From Cristatella mucedo (Eukaryota > Bryozoa > Phylactolaemata > Cristatellidae), in NCBI GenBank assembly GCA_009760855.2, contig WPIO01000115.1:132501-196500 (forward strand): a stretch of 64,000 nucleotides of DNA, in the 5' to 3' direction. The notes beneath the pieces are model-generated. The model ran no database searches. It had not been told where the DNA came from and saw nothing but the letters and a program-made list of their open reading frames with translations. Positions 11,180 through 23,100 of the stretch are shown here, in pieces; the first letter of the stretch is position 1, and each line of letters begins with the position of its first letter. Position numbers and translations under genes: made by a program.

Positions 11180-14100
11180 CGCTCCTTCGCTCTATGAGTT
11201 TCTCTCTCACTCGTTTACTCTGCCTCTGTCGCACCATGAGCAAGTGAAAGAGAAAGTGGGAAGCATAGCAGAGTCAGGAGAGCAGTTGAGGTAGTGAGTG
11301 GCATGGAAGTAGCAGCTCAATACTGATGGAAACGATGAGCCACAGTCGGCAGCAGGAGAGTAGTTGTCGCTGCGTAAGAATCGTGGAAGCAAATTCCACA
11401 GTCTAGGACCTGCAGAGCTAAAGCATCTGTCGCCGACGGTCTTTAAGCGGAGGAATGGGACAGCTAATGTATTGTCCACACAGGACCTGAGGGCGCGAAG
11501 GGGGCTGACACGGGTGCAGCAGTTCAGCTAGGTACGAAGGAGCCAAGCCGTTGTGGGCCTTGTGGGTCAGCGTAAGAACTTTGCTCTGTATCCGTTGCTC
11601 AGCCGGCATCTAACCTAGCTCTTTTAGCATACAGGAGACGCGTGCTCCAACCTCTGGGCTTCTCAAACTAGCTTTTGCAGCCATATTCATAGCCAACTGC
11701 GGTGGCCTACTTGCTTTCTTTGGTAGCCCAGCCAAAAAGAAATTACAATAATCAAGCCGAGACAGAACTAAGGAGCAAGTTAAATCTTTTGCAAGCCACT
11801 GTGGAAGACAGCTCCTAATCTTAGATAGGGATAAGATATGATTGTTAGGTGTACTCGTAGTCTTCTGAATACAGCTTTTGAAATTGAGGCAGCTGTCGAA
11901 CACAATACCTAAATTTCGAGCACGTGGTAATGGTCGCACAATAGCATCACCTATTAGAACAGCAAAGTCTTTTAATCCAGCCACACGCTTATGGTGTCCT
12001 ATGAGCAGCAGTTTGGTTTTATCATCATTTAATCTCAGGAAGTTTTCCGACGTCCAGGATTGAATATCGGCAAGGCAAGTATTCAGTTTCTCAGTTGCCG
12101 CAACAGATTCCGACGGCTTGAATGACAAATGCTACTGAGTATCGTCAGCGTAGAAGTGATATCCTATTCCATGGGCCTTAATCACTTTTCCCAGAGGTTT
12201 TGTATAAATGGAGAACAGCATGGGACCAAGTACAGACCCTTGAGAGACTCCACAGGTGACCCTTCTTGTGTCTGAGACCTGACCACCACACGACACGAAT
12301 TAAACACGATCAGACAAGTATAATTTAAACCAGGCCAGTGCTTCGTCTGCCAGACCGATCGTTGTTTTCAGTCGTTCAAGCAGAACTTCGTGATCAATGG
12401 TGTCGAAGGCAGGAGACAGATCTAGCAGAGCTAGGGCAGTGACGTTCTCGTCGTCGTTGCCACGTCGAACGTCATTGTCAACATGGAGGAGAGCAGTTTC
12501 AGTGGAGTGCTGCCTCTTGAACCCTGATTGAAATGCTTCGGACTTTTCATTATTTTCAATATGTTGAACCAGCTGCTTAGCAACAATTTTTTCAAGAATC
12601 TCTGATAAGAACGGAAGAATGGAAATTGGGCGATAGTTCGCTAGGTTCTTTGTGTCTAATCCTAGCTTTTTTAAGAATAGGTCTAACGATTGCCGATTTG
12701 AAGGACTTGGGGACGATCACTCTTCCCAAAGAAGCATTAAAAATCTGGGTTATGGCAGGGCTAAGTTGGTCTGCTAGTGAAGACCACAGAGATGAAGGTA
12801 TAGGGTCTTAAGGAGATGAGCTCTATTTGCTTGACCTTATTAGAGTAGCCACATCGCATGCAGAAACCTCGGAGAACCTTATAGGTTGAGGAACGGCGAT
12901 TGCTTCGGTCGGAGGGGGCTTAACGGAGGCACGAACGTGCACAATTTTTTTAGTGAAGAAGGCTGAAATCTTTTCGGCTGAGCCCTTAATATCTCGGAGT
13001 CAGACCCTACAGCATTGGCCAGTAAATGGTTTACTGTCTTATAAATCTGTTTAGTGCCCGACTGGCAGGAATTCAGCTTTCTAATGAAAAAAGAAGCCCT
13101 GGCTTTTTTAAGCTTTCGTGTGTAAACTCGAAGGAAGTCTTTAAAATTTACTAGGTCTGACTCAGACCCCAATTTCTTGAAACGACGTTCCAGCCTGCGT
13201 TTAACACGGCACATCTTAAGGAGTTTTTTGTAAATTGAAAGGAATCTCGACGACTTTGAACACGGATGGAGCGAACGGGAGCATGCTTGTCAAGAGCACT
13301 CTTGAGTGCCATGTTCATCGCATCTGTGAGGGTATCGAGGCTGCCGGTCGTGTCTGAATGCAGATCAAGAAGGCCTGCATCACAAACAGATTTCAAAAAC
13401 TTGTCCACGTCAATGCTTTGTAAGTTATGTCGTTTGGCAAATTCGACATTGCCGTGTCCGTACGAGGGAGCAGGAACAGTAAACGAGACCGAACAATGGT
13501 CTGAGAGGGTCAGTGGGCACACCACAAGTTCAGTAGGGTGGACATCCTTAGTGATCACGAGATCTAGAATGTAGCCACCGACGTGGGTGCTATGATTAAC
13601 GTGTTGGGCCAAACCAAAATTCTCCAGACAGTCAAGAAATGAACGAACCTGGCTGTTGCTAGGGTTATCAACGTGAATATTAAAGTCTCCTACAATCAGT
13701 AACGGCCTGTCACACACAAATATTTTAGCGGGCAACTCTGAAAACTCCTCAATAAACAAGTTTAGACAGCCAGAAGGAGGCCGGTATATCACAACAGTGA
13801 GAGGCATTGTCTTTGATGAAGAACTGATAGCAACCGATTCAAACAATGACCCATGCGAAAAACTGCACATCTTATAGCCAAGCGATTCGCGAACAACAAT
13901 TGCAACCCCGCCACCAACCTTGTCAGAACGCATGGACTGATAGAATTAGAACCCGGGTGGAGTGGTCTCGGAAATGCAGCTACTGGAACAAGGCGTCATC
14001 CAAGTTTCGGTAAGCAGAAATGCATCTAGCTTCTCATGAACCACCTAATCGCGGATAAGTAACCCCTTGGTTTTTAGCGAGCGGACATTTAGTAGGCGGA

Positions 14101-17100
14101 ATTTAAGAGGCTGTCCAACAACTGGGCGACGGCGATGAAGTGGCTCGTATTCTCTACCGTATGCGTCCGGCCCGGCGGATGCTGGCTCTTCGAATTTGAA
14201 TTGGACCTTGGTAACGGCCGTCGGACGACGTTTCACAACGTGCTGGGCTACGGCGGGTGGGCTACTACCGCAACAAGTACTATTCAGCGCTTTAAGCTTA
14301 CGAGTCGTAGGTTTGGTCTTTGAGCTGCTAAGAACATACAGGCATCGCTTGACTTGTTGATCAGTTACAAGCCAAGAAGCGAAACAGCTAATATTCGCTT
14401 ACGAGACAATTTAATATCCTTTCACTCGCTTCAATCACTTTAATATGCACTCAAAGAATTCAATTTCGTCTAGCCACAATTTACAGCAAATATTCCTTCC
14501 GTAGCTTTTGGGAGCAGCTGAATGACACGGAGGCAGGTGCACCTGGAGTGGTCTCCTCGAGTGTGCAGGATGGAGGGGCAAAGAATGCGGTTCCTTCTTC
14601 GCCTGCTCTTTATACGCCTGACGTAACGTGTTGAAGTACGACCCACGCAATTCCTACAGAACGGCCGCAGCTCTGCTGTGCGTGGTGCGGCTTTCTGGCG
14701 AACGAGCGAATTTTTTGCGAACGGGTGATTTTCTTGCGAACGAGGTGAACGAACCGATAGCTGGAAACTGATAACAGGAAGTCGCTACTGTCGCGCTCTC
14801 TCTGCAGCCGGCACCTGGCGCTCGTCTGCAGCTGTCCTAACCAGAGGTTCTACTAACCAGTGGTACCCAGCGTACAATGTTCGTCCGTCTGTAACTCCAC
14901 AAAACCATAAATACTACGTGATTGTTACGCTGGAGAGTTTTTCTATAGTGCACCCAAAGACTAAGCGACTTTCCGTAAGCATTCGGTAGCCAACAGACTT
15001 CGTCTCATGCAATAAAGAGAAAGTGGGAAGCATAGCAGAGTCAGGAGAGCAGTTGAGGTAGTGAGAAGTATGGAAGTAGCAGCTCAGGACCGCTGAAAAT
15101 AATGTCCCGTAGTAGGCAGCAGGAGAGTAGTTGTCGTTACGTAAGAATCGTGGAAGCAAGTTCTACAGTCCTTAGTCACTGGTCCAAACCCAGCGCAGCA
15201 ATCAGTGACATCTTGCGAGTCATTGCAGGCTCTCTTGCAGTGCGTTGCAAAATGGAGGAATGGGGATTTGATTCAGTTATAGTGATATACAAAACTCTTA
15301 CTACTCTTTAACTATTCACATTATCATCTGCAGGCCCGGTCGCTCTATCGCACTGTTTTCTTAAATTCCACTTGTCCTGCTCTTCGCCGACTCTGACGTC
15401 GCCACGTCCGGTGACTAGCCTGACGCACAGCGAAGAATCGCATCCAACAAGAGACAGAATGAGCGGCATGAAAGCAAGGCATCCGGCAAGATATACTCAC
15501 TAAGTGGCACGTCTCAAAGTCAGCATCAATGCCGTGCTCGACGAGCCACATGGCGGCCGCCATCCTTTCGTGCCTGATGGCAGTTACCAAAAGGTTGTCG
15601 CCAAACTAAAAATTCGACAATAATTAGAGCCTAACCACTGCATTCACCGGATTAGCATCGCTGATTCCACGAAGCGCATGCGCCATCGATGCTACGAGAA
15701 CGAGGCAAGCCTATAATGATAAGAATAATATGTGCGTAGCGCGCCCTCAGAGAAATCAATCTCTTTCTAGGCATTTTCCATATGCTGCTAAGGAAGCATG
15801 TTTGAATGTTTAGCGGCCAGCGGGCTCAGTGATGACAAGTACAACATGGCTAGACCCAGAGATGAAGTGCAAAGTTCGTGAGCTCACTGGTCAAGGTCTG
15901 GAACGCAGTCATATAATGTATGTCAACATTGTGTGGTTGGTAATTCATTCATATAGCACCGTAAGAGAAAGTAATCTCTATTCATGCACTCCAATTATGT
16001 TACAAGGCTCGAGCCCACGACCTCGATCATAAATACATTTACCTAACATTTAACTTCGGTCATTAAAGGCGAGCACCTGATCACTGGGCCAAACCAGTTC
16101 TATGCTATGCGATCATATGAACTAAAAGCACGGTCTCTACATAGGATTTAAGGTTAGCTCGTGGCATAGATAAACGATTTGTGTCTAAGCAGTGGGCGGT
16201 AGGATGCCTGGTCTGGTGGTTGAGTAGTTCTGATAAGCTGGCGGAAGCCAGGGAGTCAAGAGATCTAAAGGCGAGTGACAGAACCTAAACAACTATACGT
16301 TGCTTGATTGAGAGTCTTTGCAGGTCGGCAAGAAGTGGTGTGATGTGGCAACTGCGACGCTCCTGACAGGCAAGCCTAGCTGCAGAGTTTTGCACTAACT
16401 GTGAGCGCCTAATTGCACAGGCCGGTGGACCAGCATGCAGTGCGTTACAGACGTCAAGACTGGATGTCGCAAATAAATGGACCGTCTAAGAAAGCCCGAA
16501 TTTTTGCATTGCTGCGTGGCAAAGTAGGCATACTTGCATGTGAAGCTAATGTGGTCATCTGGTGAAAGGTCACTTTAGCACAACATATACAGATTGAGAA
16601 CAGAGGATATAGGAGATATGCTTGCAGAACCCATTTTGAGGGCTAATATTTCAGTTTCTGAGTCACAGTAGGTTTTTCCATTGCCACTAAGTTGTTTTTA
16701 TTGTCCTTTAATTTCAGAAAGTATGCTGCCATCCATGTGCATAGGTCAGTAATACACGCAACAAGAGAGTTGAGAAAATTTGAAATGCTTTTCCACTGGT
16801 AGGGATCAAAGTGCAGGTATTGCTTTGTGTCAATGGCATAGAAGTGAAAGCCTACATAGGACTCGGTGATTACATTGACAAGATTACAGACGAATGCCTG
16901 GACGATTACATAGGCACTTTTAGGGCATTGAACACATGCTGGGCAAAAAGTTCCGCCCTATAAGAGCATAGTAACATGGGCTGAAAGCACAGTAAGCAAG
17001 AGGTCTGTAAATGCTGGTTTTCTAGCACACAAAGTCAAGTAAAGGCCGCGTGGAATATGAAACTGAAGAGCTTTCTCTAGATAGCGAAATTAGATAGACT

Positions 17101-20100
17101 AGGCTGAATTTGGTTCGTATTGGATTGGCAACAATCCCGGTCGCGTTCTCGTGAAACCAATCGAAAGCTGCACTGCTGCCCATCGGGTTCAGCCGAGAGC
17201 AACCTGTCAGAGCAGACTGCGAGAGCAGCGAGATTATCTGAACCGGCGGTCCGATTAGCGCTGGTTGAGGAGAGCGAATGGGTTCGCTCTCAGTCTTTCT
17301 CGGCCCCTCGCTCTCTTCAAACCCGTCTACCTAGTCTTCGCGGGCCTTTAAGCTTAAGGCGATATTGCATTGCTTAAACACCCGTATTGGTCGATCAACG
17401 GTCAGACGAGTCGCACCGCGCATCAGACGTTTCGCTTGAAAACTTGAAATTAACCCCTGACGTTAGGTCTTGACATCCTCCGTCTTAACAACATTTAAAA
17501 GAAGCTAAAAATAAAAACCACCGCGTTCCACACGCAGAATTTTGCGGGAGCAGGTGAATTGTCCTTTGTGAGCTAAGGCACGAGTTGACACAGCGAACGC
17601 AATCGCAAACCATATTGAGAGGCTTGCTTCACAGCGAATTTGAAGTACCAAGAAAGAGGTTTAGTTTCTCAAAGGAATTTACGCAAACGTCTTATTTCTA
17701 ATACTATTACAAAATGATCTGAACGGGCGTCGAATGAATTTGTTAGCGTGGGCAGCGTTAAAGACAGCGTTATCCGTCACTATGATTTTAAATATTTCTT
17801 TCTCGTCATGATTTAAAAGCAGAAGTGACTGAATTGATTCGCTGGCGAGGTCCGCGCGAATTTTGGGAGATACGTGAGGAAGATGGTATGGAATGGCAAC
17901 TCTTCCGAATCGCAAACAGTCGCGCACGAGCGACGCTCTTCATTTAGTATCGCTCTGTCAGGCTTATCTCGAATGATGGCTTATAGCCCCATGCCCTCCG
18001 TATGACCTCGAGGGATCAAACAGTCAAGCAAAGATGCGCGAAGCGAGCATGTGCGAATGCGCACATGCTACGAACTAGGGCTCGGCTCGATCGCGGATTT
18101 TTCCCGGGCTTGCCTTTAGTGCCGAAAGTTGGCACCGTAGTGAACGCATATTTCCTCCACAATTAGCGATTGTGAGAAATAAAAGTTCCGTTGCACACTT
18201 TATTATAATGGCGCACGAATCTAACGTGAAGTGAGCTCGCGCGCGCGCGCTCACTTGGTGCGCTCGGTATCGCTGGGCTCTGGTCTCTGTGTCTCTGTCC
18301 ACTGCTTCGCTATCACCCCGCGTTGACGGTGCCGCCGTCGCCGCACCCAGCGCCCCTCTCGCTAGGAAATCCTAACTGCGAGCGCATCCGGGTCAAACTG
18401 AGCTTCCTGAGATTTCCACGTCAGCCACGATCTGCTGGTTTGCACTGGCAGGAGCCTGAGCGCTGCTCTATTGCAGAGCTTCAGCAGGCAGTGGGAGGGG
18501 ATTTCTGTGGGGCAAGACCGACGCTTTGCCAGCCAGCGGCCGCTACTGGTCGATCAAGTTGGTACGCCTCTGCGGGCGCCCGGGGGAGAAAACAAAAGGT
18601 TCAATCATGCACTACAACACTCGACAAGACGGCAGTCATAAGGATGTCATCGATTAGGTGTGCCCGCTGCGTAAGGCATGCTAAAGGCCGAAGGAGAGAT
18701 TTAAAAGCTGGCGATGAGCAAGTGCACCAGAGATCTAAGCGGCCAGTTGTATAGGAACTTGTTGAAGGCGGAACGTTGGCTACTTGTTTCATATACGAAA
18801 GCTCGGCGCGATAGCGCGCTAGCAGATATTTTTTAGTAGATTTTTAGCTGACATTTGTTTTGTTTCGGGCGTGTACTAAGAGCCGTGAAGGTTCACTAGG
18901 TAAGGCGTTTGCTTTTCACGACCTCGGTTTTGAGGTCGTGGGTTCGAACCTTGCAGTGGGCTATCCCTTATTTCCGTTCCAAGCAGCACTGATAGCCTTT
19001 AAGGTTCTTCGGTCGCTTTATAAAAGAGGCTGTTAAATGAACTAGTAGTTTTACTTTTAGAAACGCCACATTGCACAAATTCCATCTTGCTAAGGAGTCA
19101 AGAGCTAGTCCACTCGTGATGTGACATCCTGTCTAGGTTTCTTCAAATCGCTAGTTGCGTGTCTTTCGACGACAAGAGGCTTGCAGTTGGTACAGTACTG
19201 CAGCTAGGCTTCTCTGTCTTGAGCATCGTACCTACCATGTTAAATGGCTTTGCACCGACACTTACTTCTCCTCTAGCAACGTATTGACTTCAACGTTTAG
19301 CCAATCACCTGTAAATCCCTTCATTCTCTTGCTCCGGCCTTCGTATCCGAAATACTGACCAATCAGGCAATGCCCGCCACCACCCACTCTGAATAATCTA
19401 ATTGTCTTTGGCGGCATTGCAAGGCGAGAGCTATGTTGGGCATTGACTGGCTGCATTTCAGAGCGGACGCTCGCCCCTTGGCATCAAGGCCAACCTCCTC
19501 GAAGCGAACGTACCTTGAGACAATCGATGTTCGAGCTCGGCTCCTTGAGCAAGCGCTCGAGCGTTTCAACGTCATTCGAAAGAACGGCTTCGTGGAGAGC
19601 CTGGCGGCACAAAATAGAAGAAGGATTCGATCAGTGATTGGCCACGGCGAGGCGAGGCACGTGGTGGCTCTGGCCGAGCTCATACAGTGCGACGAAATGC
19701 GTGCCCGCAATGGCTGCCGGGAACGCGTCGGTGGCGTGCGCTACGGATTTATGTGGGGGGGGGGAACTCGTCATCGAACGTTTGCCGCCGGCCCAAAGAG
19801 TCGCACTGCTATTCTCGACTTCTGCAACTCACTGCTTACTGGCCTACCAGCATGTGCGATCAGGCGATTGCAGCTGGTGCAAAACTCTGCAGCTAGGCTT
19901 GTCTGTCGTGAGCGTCGCAGTTGCCACATCACTCCACTTCTCGCCGACCTGCACTGGTTACCAGTCAAGCAACGGATTGACTTCAAGGTTTTGTCGCTCA
20001 CTTTTAGGTCTCTTCATTCTATGGCTCCAGCCTATCTTTCAGATATACTACCCCATCAGGCAAAGCATCGTACCAGCCGCTTTTCGGAACCCAACAGTCT

Positions 20101-23100
20101 ACAAATACCCCGTACAAACCTCAAATCCTTTGGAGACCGTGCATTTAGCTCGTATGCTCCCACAGCCTGGAACTCCCTCACGACCTGCATCAGAACATCC
20201 CCTGACCTGACCACATTTAAAAGAAGCTTAAAAACATACCTATTTAGGACAGCATTTAGTGGGTCCTTGTGATTCGTCCTCGATGTGCTTATGCGTGCTG
20301 ACACTGTTCATGCTGCCACTAACCTCATTTGCATGCTGACCCAGTGCATGTAACCCCTAACCATGTTATTCATTTTGTTTGTTTTTCAAGCATGATTTTA
20401 CTTACTATTCTATCGCGTATCACTTTGCAGCAAATGTAAAGCGCCTAGAAAGAGATTAATTTATCTGAGGGCGCTGTATCAAGTGCAATATTATTATTAT
20501 TATATTATTTGCCAGTGCTTCTCAGTACCTAATTCCATTAAAGAAGCTCCTCATCTTTGCTAACTGCCGGCGCTACGGGTGCAGTGCAGTTTTATTACTA
20601 CAGCGAATGGGCTTTTTCCCGGTAATCATGAGAGTGCACGTTGAAGCGAAGCCATCCTCTTTAGCAGGCAAAACTTGGACAGAATCGCTCAAGAAAATGG
20701 CCGCCTTTAAGCGTTTGCTCTCGCCCGCTGACGATCAAAGTGCGACGAAGATTTCAGGAATCGCATTACCAACGCGATCACTGCACCGGCTAGCCGCTAG
20801 CTGGACCAGGGCTGTGAGCGGGATCGCGAGCTGTGATCGGGATTTCGAGCTGGACCAGGGCTGTGAGCGGGATCGCGAGCTGTGAGCTGGATCGTGAGCT
20901 GTGAGCGTGATCGCTAGCTGGGCACTTCGTGCACTTCGTGGTTTTGATGGACAGTCATGCAGCAAATCCACTTCAAGTTTCTGCCAGTCACTTTTAGGAC
21001 TCTTCATTTTTTGGCTCCAGCCTACCTATCAGATCTACTCCCCAACCAGGTTAGGCATCGCACCACCGCTAAAGTGAATCTAGTCCTTAGCTACACTTCG
21101 TACGAACCTCAGCTCTTTTGGAGACCGCGCCTTGAGTTCGTACGCTCCCAAAGCTTGGAACTCACTTCCGACTTGCGTTGCGACATCCCCTGACTTTACC
21201 ACATTTGAAAACAAACTAAAAAAGTATCTATTTATTTCAGCATTTAGTGTGTATATTCTTCCTTTGTGCGCTTATGCATGTTAAGACTGTGCATTCTGCC
21301 ACTAACCACACTTTCGTGCTGACCCTGTGAATGTCACCCCTAACCATGTTATGCTGGTTATCATTGAGCATGCTACCACTAATCACTCGATCGCGCTTCC
21401 TTTGCAGCAATTGTAAAGTGCCTAGAAAGAGATAGAGTTATTGAGGGTGCAATATCAAATGTATGATTATTACTATTGAGTGATGCAAAGTGCCTACATT
21501 ATCTCAATACCTTCACATCCGGCAAGTGCAGACGGCCGTTCTAACCGTTCCGAGAGGGGGACGCCGAGAGCCATCTTGTTCTGTACCGCTCTGACTTCCT
21601 GGCACGGCGAATGCGAAGAATTATTGCCCAAATTATTCTTCAAGTTTTGTGGTCTTTTGAGGAATGGCGCGAGAGAAGACCAAAATAGCAGGTCAGCGAG
21701 AGGCGAATGCAGAATTGCCTCGGGGGTCTTATTCCAAGGGTAGTGTGCTCGAATTTTACGTTTCCGATCGTCGGTTCGAGTCCTGCAGCAGGCAATCCTT
21801 TTTGACCCCTGCAAGCAGGGTTATAGTCGCTTAGGACTCTTCGCCTCGCCACATGAATGACGCTATTTGATCAGCCAACCTTTACTTTTCCACTTTTAAA
21901 TATTGCGTACTATTTTCGCATTCTGGCCTGCGGGCCGACGGATCAGGTACGACGGCGCGAGGAGTGGCTGGGAGCGGAGCTACACGTTTCCCAGCGTTCC
22001 CGGGGCCCCTCTTCCTTACGGCGAGGGAAAGCCCCAGGAAGCGTCGCCGCTAAGCGCGGTTTCCCGCGCTGTCGCGTAGGCGAGAAAGGCTCAGCCCTGC
22101 GCTCCTTAAACTCGTAGCCACACCGCAGTCGACCGAGGATGCGTGTACCTGCGCCTGCGCCGAACAGCGTCACCTAGCGACTGGGAGCGCCTGGGAGCCG
22201 TGGCGCTCTGCGCTCCTGCGAGGAGCGTGCACGAGCGCCTCCCCTCGTCATCCAAGCCCGTCGTCCCGCATCCGGGATCGTGAACGTAGCGCGGCCACTG
22301 GTTCGCGCCCTCAACTCGAAGTCAGTCAGTCCCTGTAGACAACCTGACGACGCGCGAAGCGCAAGGCGTCCAACACGCCGCTCGCGCGTTCGATGCTGTG
22401 CTTCGAGCGTCGCAGGCTGCAGAATGTAGCGCTACGGTACAATGGCGCCAGTTTTCGTTGTGGCTTTCGGGATTTCGCGCGCGGCCGGCGATGCAGCGCG
22501 AACAAACCATGCGCGGCCTTGACCGGCGGCACAAGTCACCGCCGCCGGTCGAGGCCGCGGCGCGCGCCGGCAGCGCTCGTGCCTGCGAGCGCCCTAAGGG
22601 GAATCAGCTGCGCGCGCCGTTCGATCGCAGCGGCGGTTCGCCGTGCGAGCTAACATGAAGCGCGGAACAAAAGAGGCATTGCCGTCGAGTTGCGGAGTTT
22701 GCGCGCTCGCGCACAAGTTTGCGAGCTTCGTGCACGGCTCTAGTCGTGCAGGCATCTCGGCGGTGCTGCCGCTGCCACTGCGGCAGTGGCAGCGGTATCG
22801 CACTTGATTAATGCGCCAGCGACGTGGATGAGAGACTGCAGCTGGTGCAGCTCGGCGGCGCTGGTGTCGAGCCTCTAGCTAGTGCTTGCAGCTCAAGGGG
22901 CAGACTTGGGCTGGCAGGCATCGCGAGGCCCAGCAATCGGGGCGCGGCTTCTGAAGAGGCCGCCTACGCTCCAGCTCTCAGAGGAGCAAACACCTGTTCC
23001 TAGCAACATTTGCTTCTGCCGACGAATCGCCCTCCATGCGCTCGTGCGTGCTGAAGCTGTGCACCGACCAATTGACTCGCTTCCTCTCCAACGCATCCAA

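Noticed and set aside
19433-20272. single 279-codon plus-strand gene
   Set aside because: The first 120 codons are antisense to an ankyrin exon and intron, and the rest is LINE-A C-terminus. The fusion is accidental.
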